A stretch of DNA of 51,111 nucleotides from an uncultured Oligoflexia bacterium (GTDB taxonomy: Bacteria > Bdellovibrionota > Bacteriovoracia > Bacteriovoracales > Bacteriovoracaceae), in contig CAKZJW010000132.1 of the NCBI GenBank assembly GCA_937120495.1, positions 1 through 51,111 of the forward strand, written 5' to 3'. Shown one piece after another: positions 34,967 through 44,939 of the stretch. The position numbers and the translations under genes are program-made. The notes below the pieces were generated by a model. It did not search any database. It was given only the letters and a program-made list of their open reading frames with translations, and was not told the origin of the DNA. Position 1 is the first letter of the stretch, and each line of letters begins with the position of its first letter.

Positions 34967-36542
34967 TCTTTAATTTTATCCCTAAAAGATGAAAAATAAA
35001 ATAAAGAATCCATAAGGCAAAAAGAGGTAGAATCCCAAAACTTTGATAGATTGTAGGCTTATTTGGCCCAAATAAAAGTTCGAGATCTAGATTACCTGTC
35101 TTATAGACTCCTAGGCGTTTACTTTCGGTGCCATCGGCATACACGACAGAGCTAATACCTGTATTTGTGGATCGAATAATAGGAATATTAAACTCAAGAG
35201 CTCGCCATTTTGCTAAGAATAGGTGTTGGTGAGGCTCCATGGTTTTGCCGTACCAAGAGTCATTGGTGAGATTTATCATAAAGTGAGGTCGCTCTTTTAG
35301 GTTATTTAAATACTCTCTTATGAACTTAGGCTTTAAAAGCTCATAGCAAATAGTACTAAAGAACTTCATCCCATTATCAAGGCTAAAAAGTGTAAACTTC
35401 TCTCCTTCTTTAAAAAATGAAATATTATCAATGAATTTACTTAAATATTGATTTAAGAAACCAAATGGAAGTGTTTCTCCAAAAGGAATTAACTCTCTTT
35501 TATTATAGGTATCATTTAAAGTTCCATCTTTTGAAATATGAAAAGCGGTATTGTGCTCAGTTTTAAAATAAGCATCATTTTGAAGAGTATTCTGACTATC
35601 GTATCCGCCGGTAAAAAGATCAGCCTTAGATGTCTTTGTAACATTGATAAAGGCTAGTGGAAGAGCGGTGTTTTTTAGATCCTCAGGATTGCTTCTCAGT
35701 GAGAAGGGGTAAGCTGTTTCTGGCCAAATAATAAGGTCAAGTGCTTCAGTAAGGTCTGTTTCTTTCAAGGATAGATTCTCATAGCGCTCAATAACTTGCC
35801 TTGTTGAGGCATAGGTACCTTTTTCAGAATCTACTTTTAAGAAATTTGAAATATTTGCTTGAACCAATCGAACGTTAACTTTCTTTATCTCTTTTTCATT
35901 CTTTTTTGGAACTAAGATAGGATTTAAAAGAATAAAGATTAGTATCGAAAAATAATTAATCTTAGAAAACCTCTTAAATTCTAAAACGTTTAAGAATTCA
36001 AATACTAATAAGTAAGAGAAAAAAGAGTATATAGGAAGACCACTAATGTGAGCAAAACCAAGATACTGGCTAATGCTAACGAGAGGCTGACCTAAGAAGA
36101 CATTGAATTGTTGTGGGGTGTAGTACTCCAAGATTGTTAATGCAATTGAAAGACTTAGGGCAAATAAACCAAAGGATTTATTTTTTATTGTTTGTAATTT
36201 ACCTTTAAAAAAGTGGAGCCCCAAAATTGCGACCCAAAAATGTGGAGTTATAATTAATGCAAATAATGCGTTTAATAAGATTGCAACAGGATAGGGAAGT
36301 TCTCCAAACTCGACAAGAGTATCAGCAATCCAGTAGTAGCCGACAAGATTAAATATAAGATTAAAGCTTAGTAGATATTTAATTTTTTGCTTTAATGAAT
36401 CTGTCTTTAGAAGATAGTGAAATAATATACCAATAGAGATCATTGGAGTTATGATTAAGCTTTCACTGATTCTACTTGGGTAACCAAGAGCATAAAGAGC
36501 TCCAGCTAAAAATAAAAAAGCGTATGGTTTGATTTTATCCAT
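34959..36542 (-). CDS. lnt: Apolipoprotein N-acyltransferase
   Basis: 527 residues. About eight N-terminal membrane helices, then a nitrilase-like periplasmic domain with the triad Glu275 ('WPETAYPF'), Lys348 ('YNKRELIPFGE') and Cys399 ('TICYELL'). The late motif 'NLTNDSWYGKTMEPHQHL' is also typical. It adds the third acyl chain to lipoproteins, consistent with the several lipoproteins in this window. Confidence 0.95.
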   Translation of the reverse strand: MDKIKPYAFLFLAGALYALGYPSRISESLIITPMISIGILFHYLLKTDSLKQKIKYLLSFNLIFNLVGYYWIADTLVEFGELPYPVAILLNALFALIITPHFWVAILGLHFFKGKLQTIKNKSFGLFALSLSIALTILEYYTPQQFNVFLGQPLVSISQYLGFAHISGLPIYSFFSYLLVFEFLNVLEFKRFSKINYFSILIFILLNPILVPKKNEKEIKKVNVRLVQANISNFLKVDSEKGTYASTRQVIERYENLSLKETDLTEALDLIIWPETAYPFSLRSNPEDLKNTALPLAFINVTKTSKADLFTGGYDSQNTLQNDAYFKTEHNTAFHISKDGTLNDTYNKRELIPFGETLPFGFLNQYLSKFIDNISFFKEGEKFTLFSLDNGMKFFSTICYELLKPKFIREYLNNLKERPHFMINLTNDSWYGKTMEPHQHLFLAKWRALEFNIPIIRSTNTGISSVVYADGTESKRLGVYKTGNLDLELLFGPNKPTIYQSFGILPLFALWILYFIFHLLGIKLKNE

Positions 36543-36580
36543 ACGCTTATTCTAGTTTATTAATTATCTTTCTTTAAGTT

Positions 36581-37666
36581 TTATTTATGCTTTGTTGCTA
36601 CATTTCTTCCATTAGAGAAAAGCTTTGCGTGAACATGTCCTGCAACATCTAAGGCTCTTGAAGCATCAAGCTTTCCACCACCAAGAACTTTTCCTTTAAG
36701 GCTTCTGGCTTTTAGAGAAGAGCTTAAAATAATATTTCTAACTTGTTGGTAGTTAAACTGAGGAAATTGAGATTTAACTAGTGCCACAACACCAGTAACA
36801 AAGGCAGTGGCTTGTGAAGTACCTGTCATATATCCTGCGCCATTATTTGGTATCGCTGATTTGATTCTAAATCCTGGAGCTGCGATATCTACTGACTTTG
36901 CTCCCCAGTTTGATGCAGAAATTAATTTGTTTGATTCATCATGAGCACCAACAGTGATAATATTTGAAAGGCCATAGCTTGCAGGGTAGTAAGCATTTTT
37001 CTTTCTATCAATATTTGATCTTTCATTTCCAGCAGCTGCAATTACTAAAATACCTTTTTTCTCAGCTCTTTTAAGTATGGCAAGCTCTTGTGCACTTGCT
37101 TCAGGTCCACCACCAGAGTAGTTGATAATATCAACGTTTTGATCAACAGCGTATTCAAGTGCTTTAATTGTTGAGTTTAGGTTTGCCTGACCAGATGCTT
37201 TTGGATTGTAATATTTAAGAGCTAAAATTTTAACTTCAGGGAAAATACTTTTAACGATTCCTGCAACGTGAGTCCCGTGACCATGAGAATCAGAAGGAGT
37301 TGATGATGGTGACTTCGTAGAGAAATCTACTCCATAATTTGCTCTTCCTAATTTTCCTTTTGCTGGAATAAGATTATCTTTAAGAAATGGATGGTTGAAT
37401 TGAATACCTGTATCAACAACAGCTACGATAATATCTTTTTTCTTTTGAAATCTTTTCCAAGAATTTTTAAGGTTAATCGATGACTTTGAGTAGCTTGGAT
37501 CTATTCCCCAGCTTGTGAAACGATTAACAAGATTGTCAGTTGAATAATAAGAAGAACTTTGTTTTTTAATCTTCAGTGATTGTGACTTGAATGACTTCGC
37601 TTGAACTGCTGAACTAAGTGTCAGAGTTAAAGTAAGGAGAGTCAGTTTTAAATTCATTTTAATCAT
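36581..37666 (-). CDS. Secreted subtilisin-family serine protease (S8)
   Basis: 361 residues. Signal peptide 1-23 ending 'VQA'. Catalytic triad complete: Asp85 in 'VAVVDTGIQFNHP', His130 in 'HGHGTHVAGIV' and Ser284 in 'TGTSQATA', with the oxyanion Asn in 'AAAGNERS'. Only about 50 residues lie between signal peptide and the catalytic domain, so any pro-region is short. In a predatory bacterium it would be a candidate prey-digesting enzyme (inference). Located 38 bases upstream of lnt, same strand. Confidence 0.93.
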   Translation of the reverse strand: MIKMNLKLTLLTLTLTLSSAVQAKSFKSQSLKIKKQSSSYYSTDNLVNRFTSWGIDPSYSKSSINLKNSWKRFQKKKDIIVAVVDTGIQFNHPFLKDNLIPAKGKLGRANYGVDFSTKSPSSTPSDSHGHGTHVAGIVKSIFPEVKILALKYYNPKASGQANLNSTIKALEYAVDQNVDIINYSGGGPEASAQELAILKRAEKKGILVIAAAGNERSNIDRKKNAYYPASYGLSNIITVGAHDESNKLISASNWGAKSVDIAAPGFRIKSAIPNNGAGYMTGTSQATAFVTGVVALVKSQFPQFNYQQVRNIILSSSLKARSLKGKVLGGGKLDASRALDVAGHVHAKLFSNGRNVATKHK

Positions 37667-37801
37667 GTTCTTATCCTAAGTCGGTTAGCGATTTACACCC
37701 AATTAGAAGCAAGTTCGCTGCCATCTTTCTTATCGTAAAATCAATGAGTTAAATGAAGTAAAAGTGTTAAAAAACATAGAAAATGTTTAAAAAGTAGACA
37801 T

Positions 37802-37826
37802 AAAAAAGCCCTCTAATAAGAGGGCT
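37802..37826 (-). terminator. Intrinsic terminator after the DksA-like gene
   Basis: On the minus strand, AGCCCTC-TTATTA-GAGGGCT is followed directly by TTTTTT. The 7-bp G+C-rich stem and U-tract lie about 40 bases past the stop at 37868. Confidence 0.9.
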
Positions 37827-37867
37827 AAACTATTATAATTTATAAAATTAGAGTTGGACTTAAGTCT

Positions 37868-38236
37868 CTATGCTCTTCTATGAAAGCGGTGAGCTTGTTC
37901 TCTTTCTCTTTCTTCAGCAACTTCAAGGCTAAACTCTGCCCAAGGCTGTGTCTTAAGTCTCTTTTCTGAAATTTCATCTCCAGACTCAAGGCAAAATCCG
38001 TAAGATCCATCCTCAACTCTTTCAAGAGCAGCATCGATTCTACGAAGTTTCGTCATTTCCTTTTCTCGAATGCTAAATGAAATTTGTTGGTTTACTGTGT
38101 TGTTTGCAAGGTCTGCTTCATCGGCAACTGGTTCGATCTTTAAATCATCAAGATTACTAAGAACTCCACTGTTAAGTATCTGATTTCTTGCTTCTAATAA
38201 TTTGTTTTTAAAAAATTCAACTTTCTTTTTGTCCAT
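37868..38236 (-). CDS. DksA/TraR-family RNA polymerase regulator lacking most zinc ligands
   Basis: 122 residues from ATG 38236, chosen because GGAGGAG stands 6 bases before it; a longer frame reaching 38311 has no such site. Coiled-coil arms flank the tip motif Asp39-Glu-Ala-Asp42-Leu-Ala44, which fits the DxxDxA of DksA that enters the RNA polymerase secondary channel. In the zinc-finger region ('YGFCLESGDEIS', then 'QPWAEFSLEV') only Cys82 of the four usual cysteines remains. Probably a zinc-independent DksA-like factor modulating rRNA and stress promoters. Confidence 0.9.
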   Translation of the reverse strand: MDKKKVEFFKNKLLEARNQILNSGVLSNLDDLKIEPVADEADLANNTVNQQISFSIREKEMTKLRRIDAALERVEDGSYGFCLESGDEISEKRLKTQPWAEFSLEVAEEREREQAHRFHRRA

Positions 38237-38414
38237 GATCTCTCCTCCTTGACCGGTAAGCAGCTTCGTCATTTCCATCTTTAACTTGAATAGAAAAACT
38301 CCATGAAGCACATAAATTTTAACTCATCATGGGGGGCAAGAGCAAGCGATATAGAACTAGGCAATAATGTGTAAGTTTTTGTTTGAAATGGGTCTTTCCT
38401 ATTATTTGACATTC

Positions 38415-38442
38415 TTGGTCGAGAATAGATATGCTTTATAAT
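38415..38442 (+). promoter_or_regulatory. Promoter of the trypsin-like lipoprotein gene
   Basis: TTGGTC (38415-38420), 16-base spacer, perfect TATAAT (38437-38442). Transcription would start near 38449, that is after the in-frame ATG at 38447, which supports use of the later ATT start. Confidence 0.6.
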
Positions 38443-38454
38443 ACATATGATTTT

Positions 38455-38460
38455 AGGTGG
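38455..38460 (+). promoter_or_regulatory. Ribosome binding site that points to an ATT start codon
   Basis: AGGTGG lies 7 bases before ATT 38468. No ATG, GTG or TTG in the coding frame follows it until the TTG at 38918, which is inside the conserved domain. A TAG at 38462-38464 blocks any start further upstream. Confidence 0.5.
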
Positions 38461-38467
38461 TTAGACT

Positions 38468-39847
38468 ATTTGTAAAAAAATATTAATTTCCATATTTACC
38501 TTATCTCTAATCTTTTGCTCGTGTGGTAAAAAGATCGAAGAGGACTCTTCTAATTCTCGAACGAGAACGGATAGAAGCGTAGACCCTACAGATAACGAAG
38601 CTGTTGATGAATTCATCTCTAAGCAAAAAGTTAAGTGTCTGGATGAGTCGTCATGTTCAGAATCTATTGCAAAAATAATTATTATTGATAAGAGTGCTTC
38701 TCGTTTTTGTACGGGGACATTAATTGAAGATGATATTATTTTAACAAGTTCATCTTGTCTTACTCGAGCTCTAAGAGTTCCGGGAGTTAGATGTGATCAA
38801 AGTATCTTTGCTATCTTTCCAAAAACGAAATACAAAAAGAGAATCGTATCGAGATGTAAAAAAGTTGTTAAAAGTGACAATAACTCAGTCTCAGATCCAG
38901 CTCTTTTAAAAAGTGATTTGGCCTATATCAAATTAAGTAGCAAGATTAGAAGAAGATCATACTTTCAGAGTCGACGAGGATTAATTGAAGATGATCATTA
39001 TACGTCTTGGAGAGTTGATGCAACAGATTCATTTAATGCAACAATAAAGAAACAAACATGCAGGCCTTTTTATAGATCATTTGCAAACCCTTTCTCTGAT
39101 CATAAGTACTCACCATTTACGACTGTTACAGATTGTGACTTTGTCGACGGAAATACAGGAGCTCCTCTTATGGACGGGAATGCTGTTCGCGGTGTACTGA
39201 GCTCTAAAATGAAAAGTGAAATCTCAAGGTCTCTTGAGAGAAGTGGAGTTCTAATTGAGCCAACATTAAAAATTCAACATGTAAGTAATCTTGCTTGTTC
39301 TGTAAACCCTCTGACTTATTATCAGCCGGCTTTAAAAACGGAATGCAAAAAAGAGATTACTCAAAGAAAGCTCATCTCTATTCGAAAAGATATGAAGGTT
39401 AATTCAAAGTATAACCAGGGGATTCACAGAGAGAACATGAATTCAACTTTGTCTGGTTTAAACGCAACGAAAAATTTCTTTGAGTGGGATTTTGATTTCT
39501 TTTTGAATCCAAATGAAAGAGATTTCGAAAGCTTCCTTGTTAAGCCAAGGTGTCTTTATAATGTAAACTCTTGGATAGAAAATTATAAAACAAGAAGAAA
39601 TAGATATCTTTCATGGGTGTCGGAAAAGGTTATGTTTCCAAGCTTTAAGCTAAATATAAAATTTGATAAATACCTAAGACCTGTATCATCGATTCAAAAA
39701 TTGGATGATAGAGAAATAGAAGTTTACTTTAGTCCTTCTGGTAGTAAGTTTAGAGGGAAGACAAAAGTTTTCTTTAAAGGTTTATTGTTTGGTAAGTATG
39801 AAGAGCGAACTTTTGAGAGTGTAACAAAAAATTGTTCTTCAAGATAA
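38468..39847 (+). CDS. Lipoprotein with degenerate trypsin-like domain, likely ATT start
   Basis: 459 residues if read from ATT 38468. The N-terminus 'xCKKILISIFTLSLIFCSCG' is a convincing lipoprotein signal (Cys at 19 or 21). A chymotrypsin-like fold follows: 'FCTGTLIEDDIILTSSSCL' matches the 'LTAAHC' site with His changed to Ser96; Asp150 in 'SDLAYIKL' is kept; and 'GNSGxP' becomes 'GNTGAPL' with Thr230. Two of three catalytic residues are therefore lost, so it is probably a non-catalytic surface protein. Alternatives: a nonsense mutation after the upstream in-frame ATG 38447, or a sequencing error. It ends 2 bases before mltG. Confidence 0.75.
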   Translation: MCKKILISIFTLSLIFCSCGKKIEEDSSNSRTRTDRSVDPTDNEAVDEFISKQKVKCLDESSCSESIAKIIIIDKSASRFCTGTLIEDDIILTSSSCLTRALRVPGVRCDQSIFAIFPKTKYKKRIVSRCKKVVKSDNNSVSDPALLKSDLAYIKLSSKIRRRSYFQSRRGLIEDDHYTSWRVDATDSFNATIKKQTCRPFYRSFANPFSDHKYSPFTTVTDCDFVDGNTGAPLMDGNAVRGVLSSKMKSEISRSLERSGVLIEPTLKIQHVSNLACSVNPLTYYQPALKTECKKEITQRKLISIRKDMKVNSKYNQGIHRENMNSTLSGLNATKNFFEWDFDFFLNPNERDFESFLVKPRCLYNVNSWIENYKTRRNRYLSWVSEKVMFPSFKLNIKFDKYLRPVSSIQKLDDREIEVYFSPSGSKFRGKTKVFFKGLLFGKYEERTFESVTKNCSSR

Positions 39848-39849
39848 AA

Positions 39850-40878
39850 CTACTGCTTTAAATCTCTCCAGCTTTTCCCTTTTCTTCTGTGTGCATTCTT
39901 TTGCCAATACTCAACAGCTTTTAAATGTTCTTTGTATGTTGGAGTAAAAACATGTGTTCCATCATTTTTAGAAACAAAGTAGATAAATTTATGTTCTTTT
40001 GGTTTTAGAACTGCTTTTATTGCTGCAAGAGATGGGTTTGCAATTGGACCAAGTGGAAGACCACTCATTTTATATGTATTGTAATCCGTTTTTTGAAGAA
40101 GATGTTTCTTCCTAAGATTTCCGTTAAAGTTCTCCCAAATACCATAGATCGTTGTTGGATCTGCTTGAAGTCTCATTCTTTTTTTAAGTCTATTCAGGTA
40201 AACACCAGCGATTGTTGGTCTTTCAAATTTTGCACCAGTTTCTTTTTCTACAATTGAAGCCAAGATAATGACTTCATGTTTAGAGAGATTCGTATTTGAA
40301 AAATCTAGCTTCTCAATCTTTCTCTTAAAGAGTCTTGTCATAGCTCTAACAACATTTTTAACAGGAGTATTCGTTGCAAATTTATAAGTATCAGGGAATA
40401 AGTAACCTTCAAGGCTAGGAGCCTCAATTCCAAATTCCTTTATTGTTTTTTGGTTACGGCATTCTTTTATAAAAGCTTTGTAAGTACTAATGCCTTTGGC
40501 TTCTAAGATCTTGCCGACCTCAAACATATTTTTTCCCTCTGGAATTGTCACTCTAGTAAGAAGGGGAGTTCCATTCGTTAGGGCTTCAAGCATATCACCC
40601 ATATGCATTCCAGCTTTTAAGCTATACGTACCTGCTTTAAAGCGATTGAGCGAATTTTTATATTTTGTATAATAATGAAAAATACGAGGGCTAGTGATGA
40701 GTTCATTTTTAGTAAGACGGTAGTTAATACTTGAAAATCCCTCTCCTGATCTTATGGTAAATTCAACTTCATCTCCTTGGTAGGGAGTATAAAAAGTAAA
40801 TATTGTTTTTAAACAAATGAAGGCAACGATAGCTAGTGGAGTAATGACTCCCAATAAAATTAAAATCTTCTTTTTCAT
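39850..40878 (-). CDS. mltG: Endolytic murein transglycosylase
   Basis: 342 residues. One N-terminal membrane helix (about 5-27), LysM-like region, then the YceG/MltG domain with 'LEGYLFPDTYKF', the catalytic Glu211 in 'ILASIVEKETG', and 'RLQADPTTIYG'. It cuts nascent glycan strands and sets their length. Downstream of ruvX with a 40-base gap, the common mltG/ruvX neighbourhood. Confidence 0.95.
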   Translation of the reverse strand: MKKKILILLGVITPLAIVAFICLKTIFTFYTPYQGDEVEFTIRSGEGFSSINYRLTKNELITSPRIFHYYTKYKNSLNRFKAGTYSLKAGMHMGDMLEALTNGTPLLTRVTIPEGKNMFEVGKILEAKGISTYKAFIKECRNQKTIKEFGIEAPSLEGYLFPDTYKFATNTPVKNVVRAMTRLFKRKIEKLDFSNTNLSKHEVIILASIVEKETGAKFERPTIAGVYLNRLKKRMRLQADPTTIYGIWENFNGNLRKKHLLQKTDYNTYKMSGLPLGPIANPSLAAIKAVLKPKEHKFIYFVSKNDGTHVFTPTYKEHLKAVEYWQKNAHRRKGKSWRDLKQ

Positions 40879-40918
40879 GCAAATATTTTAAGAGAACATT
40901 TTTAATCTGTCGCTATTT

Positions 40919-41374
40919 TTAATCTTCAGCACAGCTAACAAACTGCTCAAGTATTATGGTCGCACTCATAGCGTCAATTTTTGTGAGATCTACTTTGAAG
41001 TTAAAGCGCGGATCGTTTTTCATTCTCTCTTCGGCTTCAAAAGTAGTTAAGGTTTCATCTATAAAATAGACCGGGAGGCTTGTGGATTTCTTTAGAAGCT
41101 CACCAAAGCTTAGAATCGTTTTGGTCATGGTGGATTCTTTGCCATCTGTGAAGCGGGGGATGCCTAGGATAAGAATATCTATAAACTCTTCTTCGCAGAT
41201 ATGTAGCAGTTCATCGACAAGCTGTTGGTCGGATTCGTAGGCAACTCTTCCAAAGAGAAGGATCATGGGATCGATATTGACCTTATAATTAGAGAGGCCC
41301 GTAAATTTTTGCCCGTAGTCAATTGCAAGGAGGTGTTTTCTATCTATATCACTTTTTTTAGGGCTTATTTCCAT
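40919..41374 (-). CDS. ruvX: Putative pre-16S rRNA nuclease/Holliday junction resolvase YqgF
   Basis: 151 residues from ATG 41374; a frame reaching ATG 41419 adds 15 residues with no homology to the family, and neither start has a strong ribosome binding site. RNase H-like motifs: 'LLAIDYGQKFTG' (first Asp), 'VYFIDETLTTFEAE' and the final 'KIDAMSATIILEQF'. It trims the 5' end of 16S rRNA in E. coli and is essential there. Confidence 0.9.
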   Translation of the reverse strand: MEISPKKSDIDRKHLLAIDYGQKFTGLSNYKVNIDPMILLFGRVAYESDQQLVDELLHICEEEFIDILILGIPRFTDGKESTMTKTILSFGELLKKSTSLPVYFIDETLTTFEAEERMKNDPRFNFKVDLTKIDAMSATIILEQFVSCAED

Positions 41375-41492
41375 CTTGACATAATATGCTAAGAAGTTAA
41401 TATTTACCATATCAAACAATACTAATCAGAATTCATTCAGTTACGTCAAATTCGAGTGAAAATCCCTAAATGTACAAGTCTTCGGAGAATCC

Positions 41493-42740
41493 ATGCATTT
41501 AAATGAACTAAGAGAAAAAGAAATTAAAGAGCTTGCTAAAATGGCAGCTAAAACAGGTATCGACAACACGGCCGGTATGAAAAAGCATGAGATCATTTTT
41601 GCCATCCTAAAGAAAACGGCAGCAAATGATGAGTCAATCTACGGAGAAGGTGTTTTAGAAATTCTTCCCGATGGATTTGGATTTTTAAGATCTCCTGATT
41701 ATAACTACCTTCCTGGTGCAGATGATATCTATGTGAGTCCATCACAAATTAGAAAGTTTGGACTTAGAACAGGTGATACTGTTGTTGGTGAAATTAGACC
41801 ACCAAAAGAGGGAGAGAGATATTTCGCTCTTTTAAAAATCGAAAAAGTTAACACTCAGACTCCTGCAAAACATAAGCAGACAGTTCTTTTTGATAACCTT
41901 ACTCCTCTTTACCCTGATACAAGAATTAATCTAGAGGGAGAGCCATCAGGTTACTCAACTAGAATCATTGATATGTTTGTACCTCAAGGTTTTGGACAAA
42001 GATGTTTGATCGTTGCTCCACCAAAAGCAGGTAAGACAGTTCTTCTTCAAGATATTGCAAACTCAATTGCTATGAACCATAAAGACTCAAAGCTAATTGT
42101 TTTACTTATAGATGAGAGACCAGAAGAAGTTACAGATATGAAACGTTCAGTTAACGCTGAAGTTATTTCATCTACATTTGATGAGCCAGCTTCACGTCAC
42201 GTTCAAGTCGCAGAGATGGTTATTGAAAAAGCGAAAAGATTAGTTGAAGCAGGACAGGATGTTATTATTCTTCTTGATTCAATTACACGTCTTGCTCGTG
42301 CATATAACACTGTTATCCCACCAAGTGGTAAAATCCTATCTGGTGGTGTTGATTCAAACGCTCTACATAAGCCAAAGAGATTTTTTGGTGCAGCCAGAAA
42401 TATTGAAAATGGTGGATCTTTAACAATTATTGCAACGGCACTAATTGAGACAGGTTCAAGAATGGATGAAGTTATCTTTGAAGAATTCAAAGGTACAGGT
42501 AACTCTGAGATTCAACTAGATAGAAAACTTATGGAAAAAAGAATTTTCCCTTGTCTTGATATTAATAAATCAGCAACTCGTAAGGAAGACCTTCTTATCG
42601 ATCCAGCTGACCTTCAAAAAACATTTATTCTAAGACGTGTGCTTCACCCGATGAACACAATTGATTCTATGGAATTTGTTCTTGATAAAATTAAAAATAC
42701 AAAAGACAACGCTGGATTCATGGATTTAATGAATGGTTAA
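41493..42740 (+). CDS. rho: Transcription termination factor Rho
   Basis: 415 residues, standard size. N-terminal Rho_N helices, cold-shock-type RNA-binding domain ('[16 protein letters not shown]'), then the hexameric ATPase with Walker A 'APPKAGKT' (Lys181), Walker B '[11 protein letters not shown]', Q-loop '[16 protein letters not shown]' and the arginine-finger region '[10 protein letters not shown]'. No insertion. GGAG precedes the ATG. Overlaps the DUF1385 gene by 8 bases. Confidence 0.98.
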   Translation: MHLNELREKEIKELAKMAAKTGIDNTAGMKKHEIIFAILKKTAANDESIYGEGVLEILPDGFGFLRSPDYNYLPGADDIYVSPSQIRKFGLRTGDTVVGEIRPPKEGERYFALLKIEKVNTQTPAKHKQTVLFDNLTPLYPDTRINLEGEPSGYSTRIIDMFVPQGFGQRCLIVAPPKAGKTVLLQDIANSIAMNHKDSKLIVLLIDERPEEVTDMKRSVNAEVISSTFDEPASRHVQVAEMVIEKAKRLVEAGQDVIILLDSITRLARAYNTVIPPSGKILSGGVDSNALHKPKRFFGAARNIENGGSLTIIATALIETGSRMDEVIFEEFKGTGNSEIQLDRKLMEKRIFPCLDINKSATRKEDLLIDPADLQKTFILRRVLHPMNTIDSMEFVLDKIKNTKDNAGFMDLMNG

Positions 42741-43860
42741 AAATACTCTAAAAAAGATCCTTATTCTTCTTGGTAAGCAGTACACGAGCATTGGTGGACA
42801 AGCGGTTATTGAGGGAGTGATGATGAGATCTCCCAACGCATTCGTTGTTGCCGTAAGAAAACCAGATGGTTCAATAAGACTTAGACGCGATCAATGGTTT
42901 GGTCTTTCTCAAAAATGGAATTTTTTAAGAAAGCCTTTTTTTCGCGGAATCATTATGCTTGTTGAAACTATGGCAAATGGTGTTGTTTCATTGAATTATT
43001 CAGCAAATATTGCAATGGATGAGGAGATGAAAGAGGAAGCTCTTAAAAAGGGGAAGACTCTTGAAGAGTATGAAGCTTCAAAAAAGAAAAAAGAAAAAAT
43101 TGATTGGGCTACATTTTTAACAATCGCTGCAAGTTTTGCATTTGGGATGGGACTTTTTGTATTTGTTCCTCATGCCGCTACTGCTGGTCTAGATAGTTTA
43201 TTTGATTTAAATTGGGACTTAGATGGTTTTGCATTTCACTTTGTGGATGGATCAATTAAGGCCTGTATTTTTATTCTCTATATTTGGATTATTGGATTTC
43301 TTCCAGATATCAAACGAGTTTTTCAATATCATGGAGCTGAACATAAATCGATTTCTACTTTTGAGGCGGGGGAAGATTTAACAGTTGAAAATGCTTCAAA
43401 ATATACGACTCTTCACCCAAGATGTGGGACGAGTTTTATTTTCTTTTTATTATTTATTTCAATTATTATCTTTTCAGTTCTTTTTACTCTTGTTCCAGTT
43501 GGAGTAGGACTACCAATTCTTTTAAAGCATTTAACTGCTATTGTTGTAAAGATCGCCTTTATGATTCCTGTTGCAGGGATTTCATATGAGATCATCAAGC
43601 TTGCTGGTAAATATCCAGGTAATATTGCTTGTAAAACACTTAGTATGCCAGGGATGATGCTTCAGAAGCTAACAACTAAAGAGCCTGATAGTGAGCAATT
43701 AGAAGTGGCTCTTGCGAGTATTAAAGCCGTTTTAGTTTTAGAAGATAAATACAATCTAAAAGAAGCTAAAGAGAGAGTTATCTCAAAAGAAGAGATTGAT
43801 ATCGAGGGACTAAGTTCTATTGAAACAACGAATACCTCGCTAAACGATTTCTTGGAGTAA
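42733..43860 (+). CDS. DUF1385 family membrane protein
   Basis: 375 residues. Family start '[17 protein letters not shown]', then '[10 protein letters not shown]' and '[14 protein letters not shown]', where conserved His/Cys could bind a metal, and about four membrane helices. Function unknown, but DUF1385 genes commonly sit beside prfA and prmC, exactly as here (5-base gap to prfA). A C-terminal extension of about 60 residues is acidic and helical. Confidence 0.9.
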   Translation: MVKNTLKKILILLGKQYTSIGGQAVIEGVMMRSPNAFVVAVRKPDGSIRLRRDQWFGLSQKWNFLRKPFFRGIIMLVETMANGVVSLNYSANIAMDEEMKEEALKKGKTLEEYEASKKKKEKIDWATFLTIAASFAFGMGLFVFVPHAATAGLDSLFDLNWDLDGFAFHFVDGSIKACIFILYIWIIGFLPDIKRVFQYHGAEHKSISTFEAGEDLTVENASKYTTLHPRCGTSFIFFLLFISIIIFSVLFTLVPVGVGLPILLKHLTAIVVKIAFMIPVAGISYEIIKLAGKYPGNIACKTLSMPGMMLQKLTTKEPDSEQLEVALASIKAVLVLEDKYNLKEAKERVISKEEIDIEGLSSIETTNTSLNDFLE

Positions 43861-43865
43861 TATAA

Positions 43866-44939
43866 ATGTCAATGTTTGATAAATTAGATTCAGTTGTAAA
43901 AAGATTTGATGAGCTTACGGAAAAGATGGCCGATCCAACTTTGTATGATCGTCAGGCTGAGTTCAAGTCAGTATCAACTGAGCGAGGAAACATTGAAGAC
44001 CTTGTAAACTGTTATAAAAAATATAAAAAAATTAAATCTGACCTAGATGGTGCAAAAGATATTTTAAAGACTGAAGACGACGAAGAGATGCGTGAGATGG
44101 CCAAAGAGGAAATCTCTGAATACGAAGGTGAGCTTCCAGCTCTTGAGGATGAATTAAAAATCCTTCTACTTCCTAAAGATCCACTAGATGATAAAAACTG
44201 TATGCTTGAGCTTCGTGCTGGAGCGGGTGGTGATGAAGCAAGTATCTTTGTTGGTGAAGTTTTTAGAATGTATAAAAATTACTTAAGTAGCCTTGGAATT
44301 AAAGCTGAGCTTGTATCTGCAAGTGAAAGTGATGAAGGTTACAAAGAAATCATCGCAAGTGTTACAGGTGAAAAAGTTTATTCAATAATGAAATACGAAT
44401 CAGGTGTTCATAGAGTCCAAAGGGTTCCAAAAACAGAATCTCAAGGACGTGTTCATACTTCAACGATTACAGTTGCCGTAATGCCTGAGGCTGATGATGT
44501 TGAGTTTAATCTTGATATGAATGATGTTCGTATTGATGTTTACCGTTCAGGTGGAGCTGGTGGACAGTCGGTAAACACAACTGACTCTGCTGTACGTGTT
44601 ACACATATTCCTACAGGAACAGTTGTTGCAAACCAGGATCAAAAATCACAATTAAAAAATAAAGAAAAAGCTTTAAGAATATTAAAAACAAGAATCTACG
44701 ATAAAATGCTTCAAGAGCATAATAAAGAAATCTCTGATGAAAGAAGAGGTCTTGTTGGAACAGGAGATAGGTCTGAGAGAATTAGAACTTATAACTTTCC
44801 ACAAGGGCGACTTACTGATCATAGAATTGGATTAACTTTATATAGTCTTGAAAAAATCATCGAGGGCGACCTGGCCTCTGTTACAGATGCTCTTATCGCT
44901 CATAATCAAGCTACACTTCTAAAAGGTCATGAAGATTAA
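43866..44939 (+). CDS. prfA: Peptide chain release factor 1
   Basis: 357 residues. The peptidyl-hydrolysis motif Gly232-Gly233-Gln234 lies in 'RSGGAGGQSVNTTDSAVR'. The stop-codon recognition region includes 'HRVQRVPKTESQGRVHTST', and the RF1 end 'NFPQGRLTDHRIGLTLY' is present. Recognises UAA/UAG. The modifying enzyme PrmC is encoded next, overlapping by 11 bases. Confidence 0.98.
   Translation: MSMFDKLDSVVKRFDELTEKMADPTLYDRQAEFKSVSTERGNIEDLVNCYKKYKKIKSDLDGAKDILKTEDDEEMREMAKEEISEYEGELPALEDELKILLLPKDPLDDKNCMLELRAGAGGDEASIFVGEVFRMYKNYLSSLGIKAELVSASESDEGYKEIIASVTGEKVYSIMKYESGVHRVQRVPKTESQGRVHTSTITVAVMPEADDVEFNLDMNDVRIDVYRSGGAGGQSVNTTDSAVRVTHIPTGTVVANQDQKSQLKNKEKALRILKTRIYDKMLQEHNKEISDERRGLVGTGDRSERIRTYNFPQGRLTDHRIGLTLYSLEKIIEGDLASVTDALIAHNQATLLKGHED

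Noticed and set aside
38237..38311. Longer start for the DksA-like protein
   Set aside because: The extension reads through the GGAGGAG ribosome binding site of ATG 38236 and has no DksA similarity.
38406..38411. Perfect TTGACA as -35 for the TATAAT at 38437
   Set aside because: The spacing is 25 bases, too long; TTGGTC at 38415 with 16 bases is preferred.
38447..38464. Five-codon leader ORF from ATG 38447 in the same frame as the trypsin-like gene
   Set aside because: It ends in TAG, has no ribosome binding site and lies at or before the predicted transcription start; kept only as an alternative explanation (nonsense mutation).
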